64,000 nucleotides of DNA from Deltaproteobacteria bacterium (GTDB taxonomy: Bacteria; UBA10199; JACPAL01; JAHFST01), in the NCBI GenBank assembly GCA_023265625.1, contig JAHFST010000005.1:123635-187634 (forward strand). The letters are read 5' to 3'. A model generated the notes under the pieces. That model had not been told where the DNA came from, did no database searches, and worked only from the letters and a program-made list of their open reading frames with translations. Shown here piece after piece: positions 15,835 to 24,324 of the stretch. Within the stretch, counting starts at the first letter, position 1. Each line of letters starts with the position of its first letter. A program made the position numbers and the translations under genes.

Positions 15835-18714
15835 ATGACTGGATCGGTTTCCGCAGGATTAGTAAGAGTAGCAACGGTAGTAAATCCAACAGAGCTGGCA
15901 ACCGCCGTGGGGCGTGTGACGAGCAACGTACCGTTCAGAGATCCGGTGGGTGCGACTGAATGGGTAGACTCCGTCGTCTCTGAAGTGGCATTTGATCCCG
16001 CAACCGCTCGCCAAATCTTGGCATTAGCAGCCCAAACAGCCCAGCGCTGCGATATTTTTTCCGTTGTTGATGGCATGCCCATCACCACGCGCCTAACCAA
16101 CACCATTGCACCTGCCGCTGAAGTCCCATTTCCAGGTGGCGATGAAGGGATGCGCCTCACCGCCCAAATCATCGATGCCCTGCGTTGGAATGCCGCCATG
16201 ACCGTGGCGGGGGCCAATAAAGAGTTTGACGGGATTGGAGGGCACATCGGCACCTTTGCCTCCAACGCCGATATCATGGGAACCCTCCTCCTGCATTTCT
16301 TTCGGGGCAAAAATCACCCCAAAGGCGGCGACCATTTTTGGAACCAGGGACATGACTCCCCAGGACTTTATTCCTTGGCGCACCTGCAAGGTTTGCTGAC
16401 GGATGAAGAGATGGCGCGGTTTCGCCGTGAAGCGGGGTACACGACTCCGGATGGAAAAATTGTCATCGATATCGCCCCCGGAGTCCGCAAGGGACTCCCC
16501 TCTTATAACCATCCGAACGGACGACCTGAGCTCTGGGAGCACCATTCTGTTGTGATGGGTTTGGCGGGTCTGGGATCTATCTATCAAAGTCATTGTGATG
16601 CTTGGATCAAGGCCGTTGGCCTCAAGGAAGCGATGGAGAGTCGTTCCTGGGTGATGATCGGCGATGCCTCCAGCCGGGAACCGGAGTTTCAGGCGGATCT
16701 GGATATAGCCAAGACGCACAAGCTGAACGTCAAACACATGGTCAATTGCAATCTACAAGGCCTGGATGGCCCGGTCGATGGTTCCGGGAACGGGCAGATC
16801 ATGCAAAAACTGGAGGCCCGTTACCGCGGGGCAGGATGGAAGGTGGTGAAGGTGGTTTTTGGCAGTGCCTGGGATGACCTCTTGGCCCGCGACACCCAAG
16901 GACTGATTACGGACCGCCTGATGGAGATTACCGACGGTCAATGGCATACCTATGCCCAACGAGATACGGCTTATTTTAGGAATCATTTCTTCGGTAAAAA
17001 AGGATCTCATGGGGCAGAGACAGAAAATCCAGAATTGCTGGCCCTGGTGGCAGAGCTAAGCGACGATGAGCTGCACCAACTCGGTTGGGGTGGTCATGAC
17101 CTGACAAAGGTCTACAACGCCCTCAAGGTGGCCGATGAAACCGAGGGACCCGTGGCGGTGCTCTTTCGTACGGTCAAGGGCTACAAGGTGGGGAACAACC
17201 GTGACGGGGTGATGGCCATTCATGGTGTCAAAAAATTGACTCATCCCGACCTTGGACCCATGCGGGATAAACTCCATATCCCCTTACCCGATGAAGCCTT
17301 GGGAGATGCCGAGCATCCTAAATATCCGCTCTGGAAACCAGCTTCGGACAGTCCAGAAATGGTCTATTTGAAGAAACGGCGCACCGCCCTAGCAGGACCG
17401 GTCCCGCAACGCTTGGTGGTGGAACCCCCAGCGTTTGATATGTCAGTGGTCGACTCAATCCTGCGCGGTTTTGACACGAAGGAGTTTAAGGACGGCGTCA
17501 TGTCCACAACCGTCTTTCTCAACATGATGTGGATGGCTTTGATGTCTCGCCCTGAAATCGGGGCCAGGATGCCTCTCATCGCCGCCGATGAGATGAAGAC
17601 CTTTGGGGGAGAATTTAACGCGGCACGCCTGGGACACTTTCACCCCCAGGGCCAGAGATATGAACCGGCGGATCAAGGCAAATTGGACAAATATGTAGAA
17701 AAAGTGATGGGGCTTATCTTGCAAGCCGGTATCTCTGAGGCAGCCGCCATTGCCATGTTTACGGCCTTGGCCACGGCCTATGCCACCCATGGATTGACCG
17801 TATTGCCCACCTTCATTTGCTATTCCAAGTTTCTCATCCCTCATGTCTTCAGTTCCGTATGGGGAGCAGCCGATGTCCAGGCTCGTGGTATCTTGGCGGG
17901 GGCGACGGCGGGTAAGACAACCCTCAACGGCGAGGGCCTGCAACATGAAGACGGAGAGAGCCCGCTCATTGCCCATACTATCCCCAGGGTGAGGACCTAT
18001 GATCCCTCACTCCCCTACGAAATGGCCACCATCCTCCGTGCGGCTATCACTCGCACCTTTGGCGAGGGAGACCGGTTCAACGAGATCTTCTACCTGCTCA
18101 TGTACAATGAAACCTGGCCGGTTTACACCCGTGCCCCGGGAGTGGCGGATGCCGATATCTTAGGAGGTTTGTACCTATTCCGTGAAGCGGATGCCTCGTT
18201 GCATCAGGCTAAGCCGGCCCAAATCCTGGCCAGTGGACCCATGTTTCATGAGGCCGTACGGGCCCAAGACCTCCTAGCCGCCAAGGGAATTGGTGCCAAT
18301 CTCTGGAGTGCCACCAGCTTTTCCGAGCTGGCCCGCGACCTGACAAGGACCCAACGAGCCGGTTGGCGGCATATGGACCACGAGGCCCCCGTTTCAACGG
18401 TGGATCGTCTGTTGACGAATCGTCCCGGCCCCATTATCGCGGCCACCGATTATGACTCCTCCTATCCAGGCCTGATTTCCCGAGCAGCGGCTTTGCAAGG
18501 AGCTGATCGATTTCTACCACTCGGTACCGAAGGATTTGGTCGAAGTGATACCAGGGCCGTATTACGCCGATTGTTTCAGGTGGATGCTGCGTCGATTGCC
18601 CTGGCAACGATGGGACAAATGGTGCGACGCGGAGAACTGGCCGTTGCAGAAGCAGTCGCCGCGCGTGAGGAGTGGGGGATTGATCCAGACGCACCGCATG
18701 GGTCGGCAGTATAA
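15835..18714 (+). CDS. pyruvate dehydrogenase E1, homodimeric (AceE/transketolase-like)
   Basis: 959 aa, preceded by AAAAGGAGCGCACC. The fold and motifs follow AceE: GGHIGTFASNADIMGTLLLHFF, GGDHFWNQGHDSPGLYS, the thiamine-diphosphate region GDASSREPE (near residue 277) followed by NCNLQGLDGPVDGSGNG, and AADEMKTFGGEF in the pyrimidine-binding domain. The first motif is GDA where AceE has GDG. Reaction: thiamine-dependent decarboxylation of pyruvate and transfer of acetyl to the lipoyl E2. No E2 or E3 gene is adjacent, so partners must be elsewhere or the substrate may differ. Confidence 0.9.
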   Translation: MTGSVSAGLVRVATVVNPTELATAVGRVTSNVPFRDPVGATEWVDSVVSEVAFDPATARQILALAAQTAQRCDIFSVVDGMPITTRLTNTIAPAAEVPFPGGDEGMRLTAQIIDALRWNAAMTVAGANKEFDGIGGHIGTFASNADIMGTLLLHFFRGKNHPKGGDHFWNQGHDSPGLYSLAHLQGLLTDEEMARFRREAGYTTPDGKIVIDIAPGVRKGLPSYNHPNGRPELWEHHSVVMGLAGLGSIYQSHCDAWIKAVGLKEAMESRSWVMIGDASSREPEFQADLDIAKTHKLNVKHMVNCNLQGLDGPVDGSGNGQIMQKLEARYRGAGWKVVKVVFGSAWDDLLARDTQGLITDRLMEITDGQWHTYAQRDTAYFRNHFFGKKGSHGAETENPELLALVAELSDDELHQLGWGGHDLTKVYNALKVADETEGPVAVLFRTVKGYKVGNNRDGVMAIHGVKKLTHPDLGPMRDKLHIPLPDEALGDAEHPKYPLWKPASDSPEMVYLKKRRTALAGPVPQRLVVEPPAFDMSVVDSILRGFDTKEFKDGVMSTTVFLNMMWMALMSRPEIGARMPLIAADEMKTFGGEFNAARLGHFHPQGQRYEPADQGKLDKYVEKVMGLILQAGISEAAAIAMFTALATAYATHGLTVLPTFICYSKFLIPHVFSSVWGAADVQARGILAGATAGKTTLNGEGLQHEDGESPLIAHTIPRVRTYDPSLPYEMATILRAAITRTFGEGDRFNEIFYLLMYNETWPVYTRAPGVADADILGGLYLFREADASLHQAKPAQILASGPMFHEAVRAQDLLAAKGIGANLWSATSFSELARDLTRTQRAGWRHMDHEAPVSTVDRLLTNRPGPIIAATDYDSSYPGLISRAAALQGADRFLPLGTEGFGRSDTRAVLRRLFQVDAASIALATMGQMVRRGELAVAEAVAAREEWGIDPDAPHGSAV

Positions 18715-18719
18715 CCTTG

Positions 18720-19484
18720 TCATACAATCAACTTATACCCAATCCTAAACAAATAAATAGCCGTGGCCAAGGTCACCGTGGCCACACCCAGGATAACCGC
18801 CGCCGAGCAGGCGGGGTTGACGTCTGAGACGCCCAAGATCGCAAAACGAAATCCGTCGATCAGGTAAAAGATCGGATTAAAATAAGAGATCCGATGCCAA
18901 ACCCCCGGGAGCATGTGGATGGAATAGAAGACGCCGCCCAGGTAGATGGAGGGGGTGATGACAAAATTGGTCATGACCGCCAGGTGGTCCCAGTCCTCGG
19001 CCCAGAGGGCGGAGATAATTCCCAAGGAAGAAAAGATCACCGCAATCGCCACCAGGTAGAGCAGGGTGAGGCCCACATGGGCGAAGGGGAGTTTCGTCAA
19101 CATCGTGGCAATCAGCAGGGTGAGGCTGCCCACCGTCAACCCGCGCACTAGTCCCCCGATGACAAACGCCGCCACGACCTTGAAGGCGGGGATGGGGGCG
19201 ACGATCATGGTCTCAATCGAGCGATCCATCCGCGCCATGAAGAGGGAGGTGGAGCTATTGGAGTAGGCGTTGTTGATCACCGCCATCCCGGCCAATCCTG
19301 GCAGGATATAATGAATATAAGAGAACCCGGAGATCTGACGAATGCCTTCGCCCAGCGAGTAGCCGAAGATCAGCACAAACAACGTCGTCATAATCACCGG
19401 CGGGATGATGGTTTGACTGGCCAACCGACCAAACCGATAGGCCTCACGTTCGATTAATGTAAAAAACCCGGTCCATGAATTCAT
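18720..19484 (-). CDS. ABC-2 type transporter permease
   Basis: 254 aa, six membrane helices of the ABC-2 (DrrB/NodJ-like) family. The start at 19484 follows GGGGAGGATGTT. Signature segments are PGLAGMAVINNAYSNSSTSLF and the C-terminal PSIYLGGVFYSIHMLP with YFNPIFYLIDGFRF. Pairs with the ATPase encoded 151 bp upstream on the same strand. Exporter of unknown substrate (drug, lipid or polysaccharide). Convergent with the E1 gene, 5 bp apart. Confidence 0.92.
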   Translation of the reverse strand: MNSWTGFFTLIEREAYRFGRLASQTIIPPVIMTTLFVLIFGYSLGEGIRQISGFSYIHYILPGLAGMAVINNAYSNSSTSLFMARMDRSIETMIVAPIPAFKVVAAFVIGGLVRGLTVGSLTLLIATMLTKLPFAHVGLTLLYLVAIAVIFSSLGIISALWAEDWDHLAVMTNFVITPSIYLGGVFYSIHMLPGVWHRISYFNPIFYLIDGFRFAILGVSDVNPACSAAVILGVATVTLATAIYLFRIGYKLIV

Positions 19485-19508
19485 AACATCCTCCCCAATC
19501 TCCATCGA

Positions 19509-19625
19509 ATCGCTGCCAGGCCCTGTTCCCCGGAGGGACGAGGACTACAGTCTCGATGTCACATGTGACGCCAAACCTTCAAAGAACATTCGCAGGACCG
19601 GAGGGGAACAGGGCTTGGCAGCGAT
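19509..19625. repeat. 117-bp element with 23-bp terminal inverted repeats
   Basis: ATCGCTGCCAGGCCCTGTTCCCC at 19509-19531 is repeated inverted at 19603-19625 with one mismatch. A 12-bp palindrome GTCACATGTGAC lies in the middle. The element fills the whole gap between the ABC ATPase and permease genes of one transporter. No coding frame; MITE-like. Confidence 0.65.
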
Positions 19626-19635
19626 GAGCCACAAT

Positions 19636-20487
19636 TTATGAACCGCCCCCATCAATCGAGTGCCCCGTCAATTTGATAAACACCTGTTCCAAACTCCCCC
19701 GCTGCACCGCAATCTCCTGCGGTGAGATCTCGGAGGCCTGGCTCAACGCCCCCAAAAGTTCCGGCGTCAACTTCTTCATTTTTTTGCCTCGTACCTCAAT
19801 GTACTGCTCACAATGCCGCGCAATCAACTCCTGCGGCGGCCCCATCTCGACAATCTTGCCCTGGTCAATGATCGCCACCCGCTCGCAAAGCTCCTCGGCC
19901 TCGTCGATGTAATGAGTGGTCAAGATGATGGTGGTCCCATCCCGATTCAAATTGCGCAGACAACCCCAGAGCTGATGACGCTGTTCCACATCAACCCCCG
20001 CGGTCGGTTCATCCAAGATCAATATCTTCGGGTTGGTCATCAAAGAGCGCGCGATCATCGCCCGTTTCTGCATCCCCCCGGAGAGTTTCCAATATTCATC
20101 ATCGGCCTTGTCCCCCAGCCCAAATTGTTCCAGGAGTTCCAGGGCCCGTTTTTTTCGGAGTGGACGTTCCAGCCCATAGTAGCCCCCATGAAACTCCAAA
20201 ATCTTACGGAGGGTAAAGTAACGATCCACATTCGGCTCCTGAGGCGAGAGCCCCAGGAAAGATTTGCACAGAACCGGCTCCTGCTGTGTCTCATGCCCAA
20301 AGATGGTGACGGATCCCTCGGTGGGCCGACAAAGCCCGACCAGCGATTTGATCAAGGTCGTCTTCCCCGCCCCATTGGGTCCCAACAATCCAAAAAATTC
20401 CCCAATCGGAATGACCAAGTCAATCCCTTGCAGGGCCTCGACCCTTTTGTACCGCTTCCGAACCCCAGTGATCCGAACCGCATCCAT
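19636..20487 (-). CDS. ABC transporter ATP-binding protein (DrrA-like)
   Basis: 283 aa from the ATG at 20487; an upstream TTG frame is less likely. Walker A GPNGAGKTT, Q-loop LSPQEPNVDRYFT, signature LSGGMQKRAMIAR, Walker B ILILDEPTAGVD and switch His in LTTHYIDEAEELC. The C-terminal extension (SPQEIAVQRGSLEQVFIKLTG) is typical of ABC-2 exporters. Partner of the downstream permease; a palindromic element separates the two genes. Confidence 0.95.
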   Translation of the reverse strand: MDAVRITGVRKRYKRVEALQGIDLVIPIGEFFGLLGPNGAGKTTLIKSLVGLCRPTEGSVTIFGHETQQEPVLCKSFLGLSPQEPNVDRYFTLRKILEFHGGYYGLERPLRKKRALELLEQFGLGDKADDEYWKLSGGMQKRAMIARSLMTNPKILILDEPTAGVDVEQRHQLWGCLRNLNRDGTTIILTTHYIDEAEELCERVAIIDQGKIVEMGPPQELIARHCEQYIEVRGKKMKKLTPELLGALSQASEISPQEIAVQRGSLEQVFIKLTGHSIDGGGS

Positions 20488-20595
20488 CCGATTGCACAAA
20501 ACACAATCGGGTCGAAATGGCAAGTGAGAGGGAGTTGCCGATGGACCCGTAAATCTGTCCTTAAATTGAAGTCATTTGTGTAGTATTAAAAACCA

Positions 20596-21231
20596 ATGCG
20601 CTACCGTGTCGACAATATCCCTTGGTACCTGAAAATTCCCTTCTGGATCTACGGCTACGGTTGCGGCCTTGCCATGTACCTCGCCAGTTATATGGTCCGC
20701 GTAATGTGCCGAGTCACCACCCAGGGACGCGAGCATTTGCCTCCATCAAACTTCATCCTCTGCACCTGGCACGACAACATCTTCCCCTACCTCACTGTGT
20801 TTCATCATCACCCCGTCGCCCACGTCTGGATGAACCACCCCGCTTGGTACATGAAACCGGTCCATGTGATGGCAGCACTGATCGGCATCCGAGAGCTGGT
20901 GCTGGGATCCACCGGCCATGGCGGGAAGGTCGCGGCGGATCGCTTGGTTGATTATTTGAAACAGGGTTACGCGACGATGGCCTTCCCCGACGGACCCGCG
21001 GGCCCCCGGCGGGTCCTCAAAAAAGGGGTGCTGCACATGGCCTTACAATCGGGCGTGCCGATCGTCCCCCTAAAAATCAAAACCAGCCGCTGCCTCACCC
21101 TACCCACTTGGGATCAGAAGAGGATCCCCTTTCCTGGTTCCACAGTGCAGGTCATTTATGAAAAACCGATTCGGGTGACTCATGAAAACTTCGAATGGGC
21201 CACTGAAGAGCTGACGAAGGCCTTGTCTTAA
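20596..21231 (+). CDS. lysophospholipid acyltransferase-like protein (DUF374)
   Basis: 211 aa. N-terminal hydrophobic anchor (FWIYGYGCGLAMYLASYMV), then CTWHDNIFPYL in the place of the acyltransferase H-x4-D motif and FPDGPAGPRRVLKKG as the phosphate-binding block. This pattern is that of DUF374, a branch related to lipid A and glycerolipid acyltransferases. Probably acts at the inner face of the cytoplasmic membrane; the acceptor is unknown. Its stop overlaps the convergent ATPase gene by 4 bp. Confidence 0.85.
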   Translation: MRYRVDNIPWYLKIPFWIYGYGCGLAMYLASYMVRVMCRVTTQGREHLPPSNFILCTWHDNIFPYLTVFHHHPVAHVWMNHPAWYMKPVHVMAALIGIRELVLGSTGHGGKVAADRLVDYLKQGYATMAFPDGPAGPRRVLKKGVLHMALQSGVPIVPLKIKTSRCLTLPTWDQKRIPFPGSTVQVIYEKPIRVTHENFEWATEELTKALS

Positions 21232-22619
21232 GTTCTACCCCCATAGAGATCTTTGAGATCATGGCAAAGGACCCCAGGAGGAAGCGAGGCCCGGGGCGGT
21301 TTTTTTTGCACGAAGAGGCGGTGGTTTAGGGTGTGTTGTTCCTCGTTGGGATAGTGACGGCTCTTGTCCTGCAACTCCTTCACCACCTGCCGGAGTGACG
21401 GGACCGATCCCCACTTGCATTCCCCCAAATCAATCACCCGGTCCTGGCGATACCCCACCACGTCGATCTGGACCGATTTGTCCCAGTACTCCCCCACCTC
21501 AAAGGGGGCGTGCATTTTTTCTTCCTGGTAGAGAACCGGAAGGGCCTCGCGACAGAGTACTTCGAAACGGGATCCGAAGTAGGACTCCAGGTGGGGGAGG
21601 ATCGTTTGGCGCCAGACCTCGACGGGCTTGCGCCGCATGACCGAGGCCAGCTGGGGATAAATAAAACGGAACCAGAAACAGAGGAGCGGGTCATCCAAGG
21701 TGTAACGAACCAGGCGTCGAGACGGTTTTTTCTTTTGCAGCGGGAATTGCCGCCGCACGTAGCCCAACTGGATGAGGTGTTGCAGGTAGTAATGGATCTT
21801 GCGCTCGTCAATGCCGGTCAGACGGGCCATTTCCTGGCCGGTGCGAAATCCCCCCGCCAACGACATCAGGACGCCGTAATATTTCTCCAGCTCCCGCAAC
21901 TCCTCGCGCAACAGAAAGTCGGGCTCGCGGTAGAGGGGGGCATATTCGGAGAGAAAATTCTCCTCGATATTTTGTTCCAAAGACCGCTTCTCGGAAAAAA
22001 ACCGCAGGTAAAATGGGATCCCCCCGCAGAGAAAGTAGGTGCGCGCCCGTTCGGCAAGCGACCAGGAGGGATGAAACAGGGCCGCCTCCCGGTACGAGAA
22101 AGGACGCAGCAGGATCTGCCCCGTCCTCCTGCCAAACAACGGGCTTTTTTCCCCCAAAACCTCGCGCTCCATAAATCCCATGTAGGAGCCGCACAGGATC
22201 AGGAAAATATTCTTGCGCGTGCGCCACTCCCGGTCGATCAACTCTTGCAGGACGGAGGGGAGCTCGGGGCTGGCCTGGACCATCCACTGAAACTCGTCGA
22301 GGACCAAGACCAGTTTTTTGGAGGTGGCGCGCTCCGTGACCAGACGCAGGGCCTCTTTCCAGGAGGTGGGGGTCACCTGGGCGAGCAGGGGTTCCTGCAA
22401 CAGTCGCGCGGCCTCCTGAAGAAACTCCTGAATTTGGAGCAAAGGGGTGGCTTTTTTCCCTAAGTAGTAGAGGGCAGGCTTATTGCGGATAAAGTGCAGT
22501 ATCAACTGGCTCTTCCCCACGCGCCGACGCCCGTAAATGGGAAAAAATTCATGCCGATCGGAGGCATAGGCACGCTCCAAGACCTGCAACTCTTCGACGC
22601 GACCTAGAAAATCTTCCAT
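21228..22619 (-). CDS. archaeal-type AAA ATPase with DUF234 nuclease-like domain
   Basis: 463 aa. N-terminal STAND/AAA ATPase with Walker A IYGRRRVGKSQL and Walker B LVLVLDEFQW, followed by a winged-helix part (MARLTGIDERKIHYYLQHL). The C-terminal DUF234 domain has a PD-(D/E)XK look: QIDVVGYR followed by IDLGECKWG. This family is common in archaea and candidate phyla and its function is unknown; a role in mobile elements or defence has been proposed. A tandem repeat that may be its operator lies just upstream. Confidence 0.88.
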   Translation of the reverse strand: MEDFLGRVEELQVLERAYASDRHEFFPIYGRRRVGKSQLILHFIRNKPALYYLGKKATPLLQIQEFLQEAARLLQEPLLAQVTPTSWKEALRLVTERATSKKLVLVLDEFQWMVQASPELPSVLQELIDREWRTRKNIFLILCGSYMGFMEREVLGEKSPLFGRRTGQILLRPFSYREAALFHPSWSLAERARTYFLCGGIPFYLRFFSEKRSLEQNIEENFLSEYAPLYREPDFLLREELRELEKYYGVLMSLAGGFRTGQEMARLTGIDERKIHYYLQHLIQLGYVRRQFPLQKKKPSRRLVRYTLDDPLLCFWFRFIYPQLASVMRRKPVEVWRQTILPHLESYFGSRFEVLCREALPVLYQEEKMHAPFEVGEYWDKSVQIDVVGYRQDRVIDLGECKWGSVPSLRQVVKELQDKSRHYPNEEQHTLNHRLFVQKKPPRASLPPGVLCHDLKDLYGGRT

Positions 22620-22635
22620 TCCCCAAGTCTATATT

Positions 22636-22665
22636 GTCAAGTCGTAACTTGTCAAGTCGTGACTT
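22636..22665. repeat. two tandem 15-bp repeats upstream of the DUF234 ATPase
   Basis: GTCAAGTCGTAACTT is followed directly by GTCAAGTCGTGACTT, one mismatch. Each unit is also nearly palindromic (AAGTCGTGACTT). The position, 16-46 bp before the ATPase start, suits an operator for autoregulation. The end of ccmI lies on the other side. Confidence 0.5.
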
Positions 22666-22684
22666 GGCAATCTCTGATGGTCTC

Positions 22685-23401
22685 TCAAGGCTTGGGGAGT
22701 TGCGACTCGATCATCTGCAAAAACATCTGCACCCGGTTCCAACCGTCATCTTTCGGGGTGGCGTATTTCATGTACTGCTGCCAGGTCTCCCGGGCACCCT
22801 TGAGGTCGTGTTGGCCCTGGAATTGGACAATGCCCTTGAAGAGGAGGACCTCCAGATTTTTGGAACTGGATTGCAGGGCGCGATTGAATTGTTCCAAAGA
22901 TTCGTCAAATTGTTGCATCGCAAAAAAGACCATCCCCATGTGGGCGCGCGACTCGGCGCTGTTGGGGTCCTTTTGCAAGGCCTCGTGGGCCATCTTAAAC
23001 ACGCCATCGTAGTCTTGCTGCTGCAAGAATAAATGCCCGAGCCGCTCCCGCGCCTTGACGTCGTTCGGGTCGCTCGCAACACGCTTCTGGAGCGCCGCCA
23101 GCTCCTGGGGATCGATCTTGCCAATGCTGCCACCCATCCCTCCGGCCGGAGGACTGTTTTCCGGCTGATCTTGCGGCGCCTCGCCCATCGGCATCCCTCC
23201 CATCGGGGCGCCGGTGATGCCGCCTTGTTCGGAACGCGGTTGGATCCCTCCGAACAACAACACCATGGTGCCAGACACAAAGGCCATCACAAAAAAACCA
23301 ATCGAGAGACGAGAGAGAGATTTTTGCATCACCCCAAGCACCATGGCACTGACTAAAAAAACGGCGGCACAAATGAGCGCAATCAATGAACTAGACAACA
23401 T
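22685..23401 (-). CDS. CcmI/NrfG-like TPR protein of cytochrome c maturation
   Basis: 238 aa. Two membrane helices at the N-terminus (about 5-25 and 32-52), a Gly/Pro/Met-rich linker, then three TPR units (for example AESRAHMGMVFFAMQQFDES). It is the last gene of the ccm operon, 9 bp after ccmH. By analogy with CcmI it would hold apocytochrome c for the CcmF/H heme ligation complex. Confidence 0.85.
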   Translation of the reverse strand: MLSSSLIALICAAVFLVSAMVLGVMQKSLSRLSIGFFVMAFVSGTMVLLFGGIQPRSEQGGITGAPMGGMPMGEAPQDQPENSPPAGGMGGSIGKIDPQELAALQKRVASDPNDVKARERLGHLFLQQQDYDGVFKMAHEALQKDPNSAESRAHMGMVFFAMQQFDESLEQFNRALQSSSKNLEVLLFKGIVQFQGQHDLKGARETWQQYMKYATPKDDGWNRVQMFLQMIESQLPKP

Positions 23402-23410
23402 AGTCTCTCC

Positions 23411-23803
23411 TTAATCTTGGCGTTCTTTCCCCTTGCGAACATAAGCCACAATAAACCCGGCCCCCCCCAGGGCAAAACACAGGGGAAGCACCCAAATCAA
23501 AAGATTCATCCCCTCCGGCTTTGGATCAAGCAGGGCCCACTCACCATAACGTTGCTCAAAATAAAATAGGATCTCATCGTCACTCTTGCCGGCGGCCACC
23601 TGCTCATTGACCATGGTCATCATCTGCTTAGACAGCTCCGAAGGAGAATCCCCAATCGGCACCCCGCGACAGACGGGACATCGGATCAATTTGCCCAATC
23701 GTTCCACTCGCGCATCGGGAGTTTCCTTAAGCTCACCACAGGCTGCCAATAACAAGCAGGCGATCATCGCCAATAAAATCCCAAGAGTGACTTTGTATTT
23801 CAT
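23411..23803 (-). CDS. ccmH: cytochrome c maturation protein CcmH
   Basis: 130 aa. Lipobox-like LLLAAC (Cys22), then the redox motif LIRCPVCRG (Cys42, Cys45), and a C-terminal membrane helix (LLIWVLPLCFALGGAGFIVAY). Short CcmH form without the fused TPR part, which is encoded separately as the next gene. Reduces the apocytochrome CxxCH disulfide with CcmG. Its start overlaps the ccmG stop by 4 bp. Confidence 0.95.
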   Translation of the reverse strand: MKYKVTLGILLAMIACLLLAACGELKETPDARVERLGKLIRCPVCRGVPIGDSPSELSKQMMTMVNEQVAAGKSDDEILFYFEQRYGEWALLDPKPEGMNLLIWVLPLCFALGGAGFIVAYVRKGKERQD

Positions 23804-24324
23804 GGTGATGTCACCCCCAAGGCTTGCAACTGTTCCTGCACAACATCCGGAGTCAGCATCCCGGCCTGTTTATAAACAATCTTGCCAGAGGCATTGATAA
23901 AAAATGTCTCTGGTACCCCACTCACACCGTAGTCAATCGAGGTATGCAACCCCGGATCAAGTAGAATGGGCGCCCCAGCACCATACCGACGGATAAAATC
24001 ACGAGCATTCTCCGGGGTATCTTCATAAAGCACGGAATAAAATTGCAAATTGGTCTTGCCATACTCCTTCACCAATTCACGGATAATTTGGTGCTCCGCC
24101 GCACAAGGACCGCACCAAGTCGCCCAAAAATTGAGGACCAACGGCTTACCCGACAATCCCCGCAAGGTAACCTCCGTCCCGTCTTCAAGTTTTTTGAGGG
24201 TAAAATCAGGCGCCTGTTTGGCCACCAACGCAGAGGGAAGCAGGCGGGGATCTCGACCCAAACCAAAATAAAAGAGCCCCACCGTGGGGATTAAGATCAG
24301 CAAAAAAACCAACCATTTCTTCAT
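23800..24324 (-). CDS. ccmG: thiol:disulfide interchange protein CcmG/DsbE
   Basis: 174 aa from the ATG at 24324, which overlaps the ccmF stop (ATGA). N-terminal membrane anchor, then a thioredoxin fold with WATWCGPC (Cys71, Cys74) and the cis-Pro loop VSGVPETFFIN. Periplasmic reductant for CcmH and apocytochromes c. Confidence 0.95.
   Translation of the reverse strand: MKKWLVFLLILIPTVGLFYFGLGRDPRLLPSALVAKQAPDFTLKKLEDGTEVTLRGLSGKPLVLNFWATWCGPCAAEHQIIRELVKEYGKTNLQFYSVLYEDTPENARDFIRRYGAGAPILLDPGLHTSIDYGVSGVPETFFINASGKIVYKQAGMLTPDVVQEQLQALGVTSP

Noticed and set aside
21510..22463. 317-codon open frame antisense to the DUF234 ATPase
   Set aside because: Shadow of the GC-rich ATPase gene; the ATPase has Walker motifs and the shadow has none.
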